From Arenibacter algicola (GTDB lineage Bacteria > Bacteroidota > Bacteroidia > Flavobacteriales > Flavobacteriaceae), in NCBI RefSeq assembly GCF_018860365.1, contig NZ_JAHKPO010000014.1, positions 124,001 through 188,000 of the forward strand: a DNA stretch of 64,000 bases, given 5' to 3'. Position numbers and translations under genes: made by a program. This document shows positions 1 to 9,024 of this stretch, piece by piece; within the stretch, counting starts at the first letter, position 1, and the number at the start of each line of letters is the position of its first letter. The notes below the pieces were generated by a model, which did not search any database, had not been told where the DNA came from, and saw only the letters and a list, made by a program, of their open reading frames with translations.

Positions 1-818
1 ATGTTAGTGGTTGCTCCGTCTACGCCACCTGTTTGATCATTGGCATTTTTGGTGAAATTGGCCCCTGTGGTGACCGTTGTGGTAAGTTCATTTACATTTT
101 TGTTCAAGATAATATTGATAACCCCGGCAATGGCATCTGAACCATATTGAGCAGCCGCACCGTCCCGTAAGACTTCTATACGCTGTATGGCAGCGGCAGG
201 GATGGCATTTAAATCCGTTCCCACACTTCCTCTACCAAAGGTTCCGTTTACATTGATCAAGGAAGAGGTGTGCCTTCTTTTGCCATTAATCAATACTAAA
301 ACCTGATCGGGTCCCAATCCTCTTAGCGAGGCTGGGTCAATATGATCTGTACCATCCGAAATGGTCTGGGTATTGGAGGTAAAGGAAGGAGCCACATAAT
401 TCAATATCTGGTTTAGATTTACCTGTGGTGCCACATTGTTTAGTTCCGTCATGTCTATGACATCTACGGGAACGGTACTTTCGGTGGCTGTTCTGTTTGG
501 ATTACGCGAACCAACGATAATTACTTCCGACAATGCCACACCAGAAGTAAGACGTATATCCATCACGGTATTATTGACCGTGACCTGTAAGGTCTCGAAT
601 CCAATATAGGAAACCACTAAAATATCGCCCATGGAAGCCTCAATGGTAAAGTTGCCATCGAAATCTGTGGTTGTACCTGTGGTGGTTCCTTTAATAACTA
701 TGGATGCACCGGGCAATGGTGTTCCCTCTTCATCCAAAACTGATCCCGTTATTTGAGCGTTGGAAAAACCAACCATCCCAAAAATGAAAATCATAGCAAT
801 AAAGTAATACTTTTTCAT
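1..818 (-). CDS. TonB-dependent receptor, N-terminal part (cut by window edge)
   Basis: About 272 residues are visible on the minus strand, from an ATG at 818 running off the left edge. The protein opens with a signal peptide ([13 protein letters not shown]...SNAQ), followed by a carboxypeptidase-regulatory-like beta-sandwich (G-x-V-x-D-E-x-G-x-P-L-P-G-A, about residues 22-95). A short TonB-box-like stretch (SEVIIVGSR) and a plug domain with [18 protein letters not shown] and [24 protein letters not shown] follow. This is the usual order in Bacteroidota outer-membrane receptors that import substrates with TonB energy. The barrel lies outside the window, so the substrate cannot be judged. No SusD partner is visible on this side. 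Confidence 0.93.
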   Translation of the reverse strand, partial: MKKYYFIAMIFIFGMVGFSNAQITGSVLDEEGTPLPGASIVIKGTTTGTTTDFDGNFTIEASMGDILVVSYIGFETLQVTVNNTVMDIRLTSGVALSEVIIVGSRNPNRTATESTVPVDVIDMTELNNVAPQVNLNQILNYVAPSFTSNTQTISDGTDHIDPASLRGLGPDQVLVLINGKRRHTSSLINVNGTFGRGSVGTDLNAIPAAAIQRIEVLRDGAAAQYGSDAIAGVINIILNKNVNELTTTVTTGANFTKNANDQTGGVDGATTN

Positions 819-1308
819 ATATGAGTTTTTTGAGTTAATATGCCTAGAAGTTAAGCATTTTTGGGGTGAATTGTAAGAAAAACTTCTAAAATAATAAGGC
901 AATCATCTAATAAAGAGGACTATATGAATGGGATTATTATTAGAAGCACGGGTATTGCTTAGGGATTGGAAGTACTAGGGCATCATTAATATTGGTAATG
1001 GGCGAGGTGTTTATAAGGATCAATTAATACAGAAGTTGTAATTTCTTGTTTTTTATCCCAAAATCCTGAAAATCATGTCCTGTTTTTTTTAATAGGGATA
1101 AAAAATTGGGGGACTAAATTAAATTATTTGAAATACTAGCCTTATATTTGTTGAAGTTTAAAGAGTTGCGCATTGACCTGTAATCACCATTGCTGCTACT
1201 AAATTCTTGGGTAGATAAAATTAGATTCATTTTTCTTTTTCAAACACTCGTTTAGTATTTCAACCGCTGCTCAGACGAGATTTACAATTTATAACTTTAA
1301 AAAAAACA
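819..1308. other. Divergent intergenic region, no gene seen
   Basis: 490 bases between the divergent receptor and cold-shock genes, AT-rich, with stops in all frames and no convincing ORF. The TAnnTTTG match at 1143-1150 is the only promoter-like element I could pick out. Confidence 0.6.
1143..1150 (+). promoter_or_regulatory. Candidate -7 element for the cold-shock gene
   Basis: TATATTTG matches the Bacteroidota consensus TAnnTTTG. If used, it gives a leader of roughly 150 nt before the ATG at 1309. A long leader would fit known cold-shock mRNAs, whose 5' UTRs are often regulatory. No well-spaced -33 TTTG is present (the nearest is 12 nt upstream), so this is a candidate only. Confidence 0.35.
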
Positions 1309-1764
1309 ATGGCAAAATCGCAACAAACTTATAGTAAAAGTGAAAAAGAAAAGAAGCGTCTAAAAAAGCGCGAGGAGAAACAAAAGAAAAAGGAGGCTCG
1401 TAAATTGGAGTCGAAGGAAAATGGACCTGGTATCCAATTTGCCTATGTTGATCACGACGGAAATTTAACGGATACGCCGCCAGATCCCTCTAAAAAAGTA
1501 AAAATAGATGCCTCTACCATAGAAATAGGGGTGCCTAAAAGGGATGATAGTGATGTTGAGGAATTCGACCCTGTTAGAAATGGAAAAGTTTCCTTCTTTG
1601 ATACTTCCAAGGGATTTGGGTTCATAATCGATAGTGAAAACCAAGAGAAGTATTTTACCCATGTTAGTGGGCTCATAGATGAGATTGCTGAAAATGACAA
1701 GGTTTCCTTTGAACTTGAAAAGGGGCTGAAAGGTATGAATGCAGTACGAGTAAAGAAAATCTAG
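1309..1764 (+). CDS. Cold-shock domain protein with lysine-rich N-terminal extension
   Basis: 151 residues. Residues 1-40 are almost all Lys, Glu, Arg and Gln (KSEKEKKRLKKREEKQKKK), which suggests a basic, probably helical or disordered RNA-binding tail. Residues 41-85 form a linker. Residues 88-151 form a cold-shock domain: GKVSFFDTSKGFGFI carries the RNP1-like aromatic patch, and YFTHVSGLIDEI matches RNP2. It probably binds single-stranded RNA as a chaperone. The C-terminal half closely resembles the 64-residue cold-shock protein at 44518 (both contain HxSGLIDEI), so they look like paralogues, this one with an added tail. A strong hairpin at 1813 ends the transcript. The extension is seen; its role is inferred. 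Confidence 0.9.
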   Translation: MAKSQQTYSKSEKEKKRLKKREEKQKKKEARKLESKENGPGIQFAYVDHDGNLTDTPPDPSKKVKIDASTIEIGVPKRDDSDVEEFDPVRNGKVSFFDTSKGFGFIIDSENQEKYFTHVSGLIDEIAENDKVSFELEKGLKGMNAVRVKKI

Positions 1765-1812
1765 TTTCTAAGTCAATTCCAATAATGGAATTGCGCACAT
1801 ATATAATATTTA

Positions 1813-1867
1813 GGGTAGTGCAGATAAATTCAACTTTGTATGGATTTATGTACTACCCTTGTTTTTT
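1813..1867 (+). terminator. Rho-independent terminator after cold-shock gene
   Basis: The arms GGGTAGT...ATAAAT and ATTTAT...ACTACCC pair around a loop of about 15 nt, with one or two bulges, and are followed by TTGTTTTTTG. The position, directly downstream of the cold-shock stop codon, fits an intrinsic terminator. Confidence 0.7.
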
Positions 1868-2022
1868 GCCATAATTTGGGTAAATGAGGCCCCGTTTATA
1901 TGTTCCCCGATTCAAACTTCCTATTTAGTTCTTAACGCTTCTATTGTTGATGGATACAAATTCCATTAAATTCTATAGTGGTCAATACAACAACTCTTTT
2001 TTTAAAGTTTATGTCATTGCAT

Positions 2023-2046
2023 AAATATAAGTTCATACTTATATTT
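2023..2046. promoter_or_regulatory. Perfect inverted repeat upstream of serine hydrolase
   Basis: The arms AAATATAAGT and ACTTATATTT flank a 4-nt TCAT spacer. The repeat lies about 130 bp before the serine hydrolase ATG. It could be an operator for a dimeric regulator or an mRNA hairpin. AT-rich palindromes arise by chance, so the evidence is limited. Confidence 0.3.
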
Positions 2047-2177
2047 CCTTTTATGCACTTAGATCTTACTTTTCTAGATAAAAAATAAGCGAAAACTGTT
2101 TACCGTTTTTTAAAATCAAAAAAAAGAATAACTTTTGGACTTCTTTAAATCAGTAACTAATCAAATATTCAAAAACC

Positions 2178-3461
2178 ATGGTAAAATTATTCAAAGGTCA
2201 CATTCTATTGTTGGGATGTCTATTATTAATATCCTATTCCCAGGCTCAAAATTTAGCAACAGCCTTGCCCGAGGAGGTGGGGATGTCTTCTGATAGGTTG
2301 GAAAGACTATCGACTACGTTGGACCAATTTGTTAAAGACGGAAAAATGGCTGGAAATGTTGCGCTGGTTGCCAGAAAGGGTAAGGTAATCTATCATAAGG
2401 CTTTTGGGGAAAGCGATATGGAGGCAGGGAAAAAGATGACCACAGACGCCATATTTAGAATTGCATCACAAACGAAGGCCATTGTTAGTGTTGCGGCCAT
2501 GATCTTGCAGGAAGAAGGAAAACTACTGATTGCAGATCCTATTGGAAAATATTTGCCGGAATGGAAAGAAACAACGGTAGCCAGAGTACGTGATGATGGG
2601 GGATACGATGTGGTTAAGGCAAACCGTTCCATTACTATTCGGGATTTATTGACCCATACTGCTGGTATTGGGTATGGTCATGGTCCGGCAAAAAAAGAAT
2701 GGGAAGAAGCCGGGATACAGAACTGGTATTTTGCAGACCGAAACGAACCGATTGCCCAAACCGTTGCGCGTATGGCTAAATTGCCAATGGATGCCCAGCC
2801 TGGAGAAAAGTTTGTATATGGTTATAATACGGATATCTTAGGGGTAATTGTTGAAAAAGCCTCAGGTAAAACTTTGGATGCGTTTATTAAGGAAAGAATC
2901 TTAGATCCTGTAGGAATGGTGGATACGTATTTTTATTTGCCTAAAAATAAAACTGAAAGACTGGCTACTTCCTATATGGCCTATGAGGGCAAGCCTTTGG
3001 AAAGATCTCCCGATCCTGGTTTGGGAATTGGCCAGGGCCATTACGTAAAGGGACCCAGGAAAAGCTTTTCCGGTGGCGCCGGTCTACTTTCTTCATCCAT
3101 GGACTATGCTAAATTCTTACAAATGATGTTGAATGGAGGTGAGTTTAACGGGCACAGGATATTATCCCCAAAAACAGTAGAATTAATGATTGCAGATCAT
3201 GTTGATGTTCGGGGCATTCCCTATGGCAGCAGAAAGGGTTCAGGTTTTGGACTTGGATTCTCCATTACCAAAAACGTGGGAGAAAGGGGAGAACCTGGTT
3301 CTGTTGGTACTTTTGAGTGGGGAGGAGCTTATGGATCCACTTATTGGGCAGACCCCGTAGAGGACCTGGTTGTAGTATATTTTAAACAACTAATACCTAC
3401 CAACGGAATTGACGATCATACTAAGCTTAGAAGTTTGGTATATCAGGCTATTTTGGAGTAA
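2178..3461 (+). CDS. Exported serine hydrolase, beta-lactamase/EstB (class C) family
   Basis: 427 residues with a signal peptide ending near SYSQAQ (residues 1-24). The class C/EstB fold is shown by the S97-Q-T-K100 nucleophile tetrad inside FRIASQTKAI, the second motif Y214-G following PGEKF, and HTAGIGYG after a DLLTH motif. The C-terminal part (GGAGLLSSSMDYAKFLQMML, then GSGFGLGFSI) is typical of the family. Such enzymes are periplasmic or surface esterases or peptidases, and rarely true beta-lactamases; the substrate cannot be read from sequence. It looks monocistronic, with about 160 bp to the next gene. The Ser usually following the catalytic Tyr is Gly here, a mild variation. Confidence 0.9.
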   Translation: MVKLFKGHILLLGCLLLISYSQAQNLATALPEEVGMSSDRLERLSTTLDQFVKDGKMAGNVALVARKGKVIYHKAFGESDMEAGKKMTTDAIFRIASQTKAIVSVAAMILQEEGKLLIADPIGKYLPEWKETTVARVRDDGGYDVVKANRSITIRDLLTHTAGIGYGHGPAKKEWEEAGIQNWYFADRNEPIAQTVARMAKLPMDAQPGEKFVYGYNTDILGVIVEKASGKTLDAFIKERILDPVGMVDTYFYLPKNKTERLATSYMAYEGKPLERSPDPGLGIGQGHYVKGPRKSFSGGAGLLSSSMDYAKFLQMMLNGGEFNGHRILSPKTVELMIADHVDVRGIPYGSRKGSGFGLGFSITKNVGERGEPGSVGTFEWGGAYGSTYWADPVEDLVVVYFKQLIPTNGIDDHTKLRSLVYQAILE

Positions 3462-3621
3462 AACACCAATTGTATTTTGTTGAAAACTCATGATTTTTAA
3501 GAAAAAGTGTTAAGATATTGTAAATTTTGACGGTTTTAGGACAATCTATTCTTCTAAAAAATCTATATCCCATAGGTTTGCACCTTAATAGTCAGATTAA
3601 AAATTAGAGATACTGAATTTT

Positions 3622-4050
3622 ATGAGTAGAGTTAAGGAAAATGACAAGGTAAAAGTACATTACACTGGAAAATTAAAAACCGGACAAATATTCGACAGTT
3701 CTTTGGAAAGAGAGCCCATCGAAGTTACTTTGGGACAAGGCCAGCTTATTCCAGGTTTTGAAAAGGAATTGGTGAATATGGAGGTCAATGAAAAGAAAAC
3801 GATAACCGTGCCCAAGGAAGAAGCTTACGGAGATATTATGGAAGAATTGTTTCATGAAATTAAGAAGGCGGAGCTTCCTGAAGACATTAAACCTGAAATA
3901 GGAATGATGTTGGTTGCAAAAAATCCGGACGGTACAGAAAACCAATTGCGAATTACAGATGTGAAGGAAGAAAGTATTGTTATTGATGCCAATCACGTTT
4001 TGGCAGGACAGGACCTTACTTTTGAGTTGGAATTGGTAGCTATTTTATAA
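3622..4050 (+). CDS. FKBP-type peptidyl-prolyl isomerase, SlyD-like
   Basis: 142 residues. The FKBP core is clear: VKVHYTGKLKTGQIFDSS, then GQGQLIPGFEKELVNM, with an inserted flap (about residues 68-120) after PKEEAYG, as in SlyD. It catalyses cis/trans isomerisation of Xaa-Pro bonds and acts as a folding chaperone. No signal peptide is present, so it should be cytosolic. Unlike Escherichia coli SlyD it ends at ELVAIL without a His/Cys-rich metal-binding tail, so the nickel-handling role known for SlyD is not supported here. It is a single gene, ended by the hairpin at 4107 and convergent with topB. Confidence 0.92.
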   Translation: MSRVKENDKVKVHYTGKLKTGQIFDSSLEREPIEVTLGQGQLIPGFEKELVNMEVNEKKTITVPKEEAYGDIMEELFHEIKKAELPEDIKPEIGMMLVAKNPDGTENQLRITDVKEESIVIDANHVLAGQDLTFELELVAIL

Positions 4051-4106
4051 AGCTTAGAAAAAAAAGGCATTTTCACTACTAGTAGATAATGCTATTGAAT
4101 TAAAAT

Positions 4107-4133
4107 GGCCGTCTGTTTTTAGACGGCCTTTTA
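4107..4133 (+). terminator. Terminator, probably bidirectional
   Basis: The arms GGCCGTCT and AGACGGCC (8 bp, perfect) flank a GTTTTT loop and are followed by TTTTACTT. An AAAAT stretch precedes the left arm, so it could also serve the convergent topB gene. Confidence 0.8.
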
Positions 4134-4207
4134 CTTATTATATCCCATTCTCCTCTAAGAGTTTTAATAGGCTGTGCCATCAGAGCATACCCACTTTAAA
4201 AGTTATG

Positions 4208-6496
4208 CTAAGAATTGCCGTTTAAAATAGAAAGGACAAGGGCTTTGGTCAAGGGTCTATCGGCAGCTTTGGCTTTTACTTCCTCAAAAGTGAACCTGAA
4301 ATCGCAACCGTTGCTGTAATTACTGCAACCATAGGAGGTTTTTCCTTTTATAATCATTCCATTTTTGCATTTGGGACAACTTGGAGTATCGGTATTTGGT
4401 TTTTTCTTTGGCTCTAGAATCAACCCATATTGCTCATCAAAGCGTACGAGGCCTTCAACATCTTCAACACCATTGTAGCTAAACCCCTTTAAATTAACCG
4501 TACAACCTTTTTGAAGTAATCTCGTGAACTGATTTTCCGAGATTTTTTTATTGTGAAAGACAAAGGGGAGTAAAAAATCGCAACCATTCTTGTAACCACT
4601 GCATCCATAGGCCGACTTCCCTTTTATAAGATTCCCGTTCTTGCATTTTGGGCAGGTTTCCTCGGTAATACCTCCAGTACTAATTTTGTTTTTTTTGGTT
4701 TCTTTTTTTTTGGTTTCCTGGGTATGGGAGATATTGGCACGTTTTGTTTCACTCCTAACTTCGTAAACCAATTCGTCTACCATTTTTTTCATATTCTTGA
4801 TGAACAATGCAGCGCTAAAATTGCCCTTTTCTATATCTTTCAACTGCTTTTCCCATAACCCGGTCAATTCCGCAGATTTCAGCAATTCGTTTTGTATCGT
4901 ATCAATTAGTTGAATGCCAGTTGGAGTTGGCAATACCTGCTTCTTTTTTCTTTCAATATACTTGCGCCTAAATAAAGTTTCTATAATATTGGCGCGGGTT
5001 GATGGCCTACCTATTCCGTTCTCTTTCATAAGTTCCCGCATTTCGTCATCATCCACTTGTTTTCCTGCTGTCTCCATGGCTCTTAGCAAGGTAGCTTCCG
5101 TAAATTGTTTTGGTGGTTTGGTCTGCTTTTCCAAAAATGAAGGCTCATGGGGACCTTTTTCTCCCTTCACAAAATTGGGTAATACCCCTGTTTCCTTTTT
5201 TTCTTTTGTTTTGGCAGTCTCAAAAACAATTCGCCACCCTTTTTTGAGGATTTCCTTCCCGGTCGTTTTAAAAGAGATATTGGCAGCCTTGCCTATTACC
5301 GTTGTGTTTGAGACATCACAGTCATCGTAAAATACGGCGATAAATCTTCTAACAATGCTATCGTACACCTGCTGCTGGGCTACACCTAACTTTATTTCAA
5401 CCCCAGTAGGAATGATTGCATGATGGTCCGTTACTTTTTTGTCATTGAAAACCTTTGTGGATTTCCTGATCTTTTTTACCAATAGGGTAGAGGTCAACTG
5501 CTCGTATTGGGTTAGATTGCGAAGTATTCCCGCTACTTTAGGATAAACATCATTAGGTAAAAAGGTGGTATCCACCCTAGGATAGGTAACCACTTTTTGT
5601 TCATATAATTTTTGGACAATCTTAAGTGTTTCATCTGCCGTAAATCCAAACTTTGTGTTGCAATACACCTGTAGGCCTGTTAGATCGAACAACTTGGGAG
5701 CGTATTCCTTGCCTTTCTTTTTGGTAATGTTGACTATTTCGAATTCGTGCTCCTTTACTTCATTGGCAAGAACTTCCCCATCCTCCATCTTTAAGAAACG
5801 GCCCTCTTCATAATTAAAAACTGTATCCCTATAAAGGGTTTGTAATTCCCAATAGGGTTGGGGCTTAAAGTTTTCTATTTCCAAATACCTATTTACCACC
5901 ATGGCCAAGGTGGGGGTCTGTACCCGACCGACAGACAACATCTGTTTATAGCCACCGTGTTTTACCGTATAAAGGCGAGTGGCATTCATTCCTAAAAGCC
6001 AATCCCCTATGGCACGGGAAAAGCCCGCATAATAGAGATTGTCATAATCTTGTGAGGACTTTAATTTGGTAAACCCTTCTTTTATGGCCTCGGTTGTTAA
6101 GGAAGAAATCCATAAACGCTTTACTTCTCCTTTGTAGTTGGCCTGATGCATTACCCAACGTTGAATAAGCTCTCCTTCCTGGCCTGCATCCCCGCAGTTG
6201 ATTACCACTTCCGCTTTATCGAACAGACTTTTTACAATATTGAACTGTTTTTGGATTCCCGCATTGTCCACCACTTTTGTTTTAAATTTCTCCGGGAGCA
6301 TGGGTAAATTGTTCAAATCCCAACTTTTCCAATAGGGTTTATAGTCACTGGGCTCAAATAAAGTACAGAGATGGCCAAAGGTAAAGGTAACTGCGTAACC
6401 ATTTCCTTCAAAGTACCCATCATGCTTAGTGTTTGCTCCTAATACTTGAGCAATTTCTCTAGCCACGCTGGGTTTTTCCGCAATACAGACCTTCAC
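4208..6496 (-). CDS. topB: DNA topoisomerase III (type IA)
   Basis: 762 residues from a GTG at 6496, chosen because the family conventionally opens with MKVCIAEKPSVA; an ATG at 6580 would add 28 unrelated residues. The Toprim domain has E7 in CIAEKPSVA. The acidic motif reads C-G-D103-A-G-Q-E107-G-E, so the usual second Asp of DxD is Gly. The catalytic Tyr is Y305 in VTYPRVDT, and SVGRVQTPTL is the conserved type IA gate motif. The C-terminus carries two near-identical C4 zinc-ribbon repeats (CPKCKNGxxIKGKxxYGCSxYxNGCDF). The enzyme decatenates or relaxes DNA during replication and recombination. It is convergent with the FKBP gene. Confidence 0.93.
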   Translation of the reverse strand: MKVCIAEKPSVAREIAQVLGANTKHDGYFEGNGYAVTFTFGHLCTLFEPSDYKPYWKSWDLNNLPMLPEKFKTKVVDNAGIQKQFNIVKSLFDKAEVVINCGDAGQEGELIQRWVMHQANYKGEVKRLWISSLTTEAIKEGFTKLKSSQDYDNLYYAGFSRAIGDWLLGMNATRLYTVKHGGYKQMLSVGRVQTPTLAMVVNRYLEIENFKPQPYWELQTLYRDTVFNYEEGRFLKMEDGEVLANEVKEHEFEIVNITKKKGKEYAPKLFDLTGLQVYCNTKFGFTADETLKIVQKLYEQKVVTYPRVDTTFLPNDVYPKVAGILRNLTQYEQLTSTLLVKKIRKSTKVFNDKKVTDHHAIIPTGVEIKLGVAQQQVYDSIVRRFIAVFYDDCDVSNTTVIGKAANISFKTTGKEILKKGWRIVFETAKTKEKKETGVLPNFVKGEKGPHEPSFLEKQTKPPKQFTEATLLRAMETAGKQVDDDEMRELMKENGIGRPSTRANIIETLFRRKYIERKKKQVLPTPTGIQLIDTIQNELLKSAELTGLWEKQLKDIEKGNFSAALFIKNMKKMVDELVYEVRSETKRANISHTQETKKKETKKNKISTGGITEETCPKCKNGNLIKGKSAYGCSGYKNGCDFLLPFVFHNKKISENQFTRLLQKGCTVNLKGFSYNGVEDVEGLVRFDEQYGLILEPKKKPNTDTPSCPKCKNGMIIKGKTSYGCSNYSNGCDFRFTFEEVKAKAADRPLTKALVLSILNGNS

Positions 6497-6740
6497 TTTT
6501 ATTATTGTTTTGAATGGGTGCAAATTACTTAATTTATACTGAACCCCCACATTTGCATTGTAAGGTATTTTCTTCAACATTCGTGCTGTGAATTATAACT
6601 AATTGGGTTTTTGGTGATAAAGGGAAAATTCTATTAAGACAATCTTGATAGATAATATGTCAATGGAAAATAATACATTTAAGGGATATTGGATTTGAAG
6701 TTATTTTATGTGGAATACCATAATCAATAAAAATGAACAA

Positions 6741-7436
6741 ATGAAAATTATAGTGTTGGTAATTACCGCTTTCTTGACACTAATTAGTTGTACTTCCCAG
6801 TCTTCCAAAAGTCTTTTTAATGGGAGGGATTTGGAGGGTTGGCATGTAGATGTGCCCAAAATGGATAACGATCCCAATGCCATAAATCCTTTTATAGTAA
6901 GGGAGGGTATGTTGGTGAGTTTGGGAGAACCACAGGGCCATCTTATTACGGATGCCATTTATCAGGATTTTAGATTGGAAGTGGAATATCGTTTTGCTGG
7001 AAAACCTGGTAATTGTGGTGTGTTGGTATTTACCTCCACTCCTAGATCCCTATATGAAATGTTCCCTAAATCTATTGAGGTTCAAATGATGCATGAAAAT
7101 GCCGGCGATTTTTGGTGTATTGTACAGGATATCGAGACAGACAATATGTTGGAAAGGCGAGGGCCTAAAGAAGAATGGGGGATAACCGAAGGTAAACTGC
7201 GAAGAATAAAAAATTTGACCGATGGTTCGGAAAAACCTTTGGGTGAATGGAATTCCATGACCATTGAGTGCCTTAAAAACTCCATAAAGGTATGGGTAAA
7301 TGGCGATTTGGTAAATCATGGTTACAATGCTACAGTAAGTAGTGGAAATATAGCCTTGCAGGCAGAAGGTGCGGAAGTAGAATTTCGAAAAGTAATGCTG
7401 ACACCTATAAACAAGCTCAGTGAAACAGCACCGTGA
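6741..7436 (+). CDS. DUF1080 (3-keto-disaccharide hydrolase-like) lipoprotein
   Basis: 231 residues from the ATG at 6741. This start places a lipoprotein signal at the N-terminus (MKIIVLVITAFLTLISC), with lipidated Cys at residue 17; an ATG at 6708 would add 11 polar residues ahead of it. The mature part starts with SLFNGRDLEGWHVD, the hallmark of the DUF1080 jelly-roll fold. It continues with DAIYQDFRLEVEYRFAGKPGNCGVLVF and WNSMTIECLKNSIKVWVNGDLVN. Family members bind or hydrolyse sugars, some of them 3-keto-glycosides. The sugar is unknown. No adjacent glycosidase or oxidoreductase forms an obvious operon. Confidence 0.85.
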   Translation: MKIIVLVITAFLTLISCTSQSSKSLFNGRDLEGWHVDVPKMDNDPNAINPFIVREGMLVSLGEPQGHLITDAIYQDFRLEVEYRFAGKPGNCGVLVFTSTPRSLYEMFPKSIEVQMMHENAGDFWCIVQDIETDNMLERRGPKEEWGITEGKLRRIKNLTDGSEKPLGEWNSMTIECLKNSIKVWVNGDLVNHGYNATVSSGNIALQAEGAEVEFRKVMLTPINKLSETAP

Positions 7437-7564
7437 TTAACATTGCCCTGCACGTCCCACCATGGTTACTTTTAAATTTGGTTTGGTCCTATTCTAGAAT
7501 TGATGGTCTAAAAGGCATATTCTTTTAACATAGGGGCGCAGAATGCTTAGTTTTTATTTTGTAT

Positions 7565-7583
7565 CTTATTAATTATTAATAAG
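7565..7583. promoter_or_regulatory. Perfect 19-bp palindrome upstream of methyltransferase gene
   Basis: The arms CTTATTAAT and ATTAATAAG flank a single T, 22 bp before the ATG at 7606. It may be an operator or simply part of the AT-rich leader common before genes here. Confidence 0.25.
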
Positions 7584-7605
7584 TTATGTTTAAAAATCAG
7601 GAGCA

Positions 7606-8304
7606 ATGAATTATAGATCCCTCTTCATTTATGGGCTTACGCTTTGTTTCACAAGTGTACTTATTGCCCAAAACGATCAAGTCATAAATCGGGAGCAGAT
7701 GGTAAAGACACAACTAGAAGCCCGGGGAATAAAAGACCCTTTAACCTTATATTCCATGCTGAATGTACCAAGGCATGAATTCGTGCCAAAAAACTTGGTG
7801 GAACATGCTTATAAAGATGGGGCACTGCCTATAGGTAGTGGTCAGACTATTTCCCAACCTTACATAGTAGCTTTTATGACCCAAACACTAAAATTAAAAT
7901 CTACTGATAAAGTTTTGGAAATAGGAACAGGTTCGGGATACCAGGCGGCGGTACTTGGCAAAATTGTGGATTCTGTGTTTACGGTTGAAATAATTAAAGA
8001 CTTGGCCGTGTCCGCTAAAAGTAGATTGAAGAATTTAGGATTTGATAATGTCATAGTTAAATGGGGCGATGGGTACCATGGATGGCCAGAAAAAGCCCCT
8101 TTTGATGCCATTATGGTCACTGCAGGAGCAGAGTCGATTCCCCAGCCATTGGTGGACCAACTAAAAAATGGTGGACATATGGTAATCCCTGTTGGGCCAA
8201 GTGATAATGTTACCTATTTGGTTAGTGTGTTTAAAAAGAAGGATAGAATAATAACCAAAAATTTGTTTCCTGTTCGCTTTGTACCCTTCACTAGAAAGCA
8301 GTAA
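7606..8304 (+). CDS. pcm: Protein-L-isoaspartate O-methyltransferase with signal peptide
   Basis: 232 residues. The PIMT signature GSGQTISQP (77-85) and the SAM-binding motif VLEIGTGSGYQ (103-113) are intact, and FVPFTRK closes the protein as in the family. The enzyme methylates L-isoaspartyl residues using S-adenosylmethionine to begin repair of aged proteins. Residues 1-22 (YRSLFIYGLTLCFTSVLIAQ) look like a cleavable signal peptide, which is odd for an enzyme needing cytosolic SAM. The first 22 residues are beyond the usual family length. Either it acts in the periplasm or the real start is internal; the next Met codons (M32 and M51) would remove part of the fold. An AGGAGC ribosome site precedes the ATG. 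Confidence 0.88.
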   Translation: MNYRSLFIYGLTLCFTSVLIAQNDQVINREQMVKTQLEARGIKDPLTLYSMLNVPRHEFVPKNLVEHAYKDGALPIGSGQTISQPYIVAFMTQTLKLKSTDKVLEIGTGSGYQAAVLGKIVDSVFTVEIIKDLAVSAKSRLKNLGFDNVIVKWGDGYHGWPEKAPFDAIMVTAGAESIPQPLVDQLKNGGHMVIPVGPSDNVTYLVSVFKKKDRIITKNLFPVRFVPFTRKQ

Positions 8305-8353
8305 TGTTTTTTGGAATGGTAAGGGCCCTGTTACATAGGCCATGGATTGGCAT

Positions 8354-8941
8354 TTAAAAAGATAGTTCCTTGACCGGGATTACTTTTCCCGGGCTTAATT
8401 CCTTCAAATTAATATTACCAATGCGGATACGGATCAACCGTAATGTAGGAAAACCTACGGCTGCCGTCATTTTACGGACCTGACGGAACTTGCCTTCAGT
8501 GATGGTGATACTGATCCAGGAAGTGGGCCTATGCCGTCCTATTCTCAATTTTTTATCCGGGTCGGGCAGGATAGGGGGGATGGACAATCCATGAACAGAG
8601 GTTTTTTTTGTGGTATATTTCTTGCCATGGAATCCTATTTCCACTCCATGCTGTAATAATTTGATAGCTTCATTGGTTATTTCTCCATCCAACTGTACAT
8701 AATATTCCTTTTCCACGCCCGAACGGTTGATCTGATCGCTCAATTTTCCATCCGTTGTGAGCAGAAGCAATCCCTCCGATTTTTCATCCAAACGACCGAT
8801 GGGCATTATGCCTTCAGGAAAGTTATATAGTTCGCTTAAGAAACGTTTGTTGCGCGACTCCTTGTCATCATTGGAGTGCATTTGACTCAGCATTCCGAAA
8901 GGTTTGTGAATTTTAAAGTGAATATGAGCGGGTTCCAGCAT
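8354..8941 (-). CDS. rRNA pseudouridine synthase, RluE/RsuA type without S4 domain
   Basis: 195 residues. The catalytic Asp is D52 in PIGRLDEKSEGLLLLTTDG. HFKIHKPFGMLSQ at the N-terminus and KFRQVRKMTAAVGFPTLRLIRIRIG near the C-terminus match the RsuA/RluB/E/F group. There is no S4 RNA-binding domain, as in RluE, which modifies U2457 of 23S rRNA; the exact target here is inferred. It lies on the same strand as the DoxX and hydrolase genes upstream, with an 83-bp gap. Confidence 0.88.
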   Translation of the reverse strand: MLEPAHIHFKIHKPFGMLSQMHSNDDKESRNKRFLSELYNFPEGIMPIGRLDEKSEGLLLLTTDGKLSDQINRSGVEKEYYVQLDGEITNEAIKLLQHGVEIGFHGKKYTTKKTSVHGLSIPPILPDPDKKLRIGRHRPTSWISITITEGKFRQVRKMTAAVGFPTLRLIRIRIGNINLKELSPGKVIPVKELSF

Positions 8942-9024
8942 GGGCCGAAGGTACTTTGTTTTGTAAAGGGTTGGAACCCCAAAGGTTTATTTTTTTTTGA
9001 TTTATACCATTTGAAATATTGATC

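Larger units (their letters stand above)
1765..2177. other. Intergenic region with terminator and palindrome
   Basis: 413 bases with no gene. It holds a terminator-like hairpin (1813-1867) and a perfect 10-bp inverted repeat (2023-2046). A short 7-bp inverted repeat (CAATTCC/GGAATTG) just after the cold-shock gene has no T-run. Confidence 0.6.

Noticed and set aside
2178..3461. Antibiotic-degrading beta-lactamase
   Set aside because: Only the SxxK and Tyr motifs of the broad serine-hydrolase family are present; nothing specifies activity on beta-lactams.
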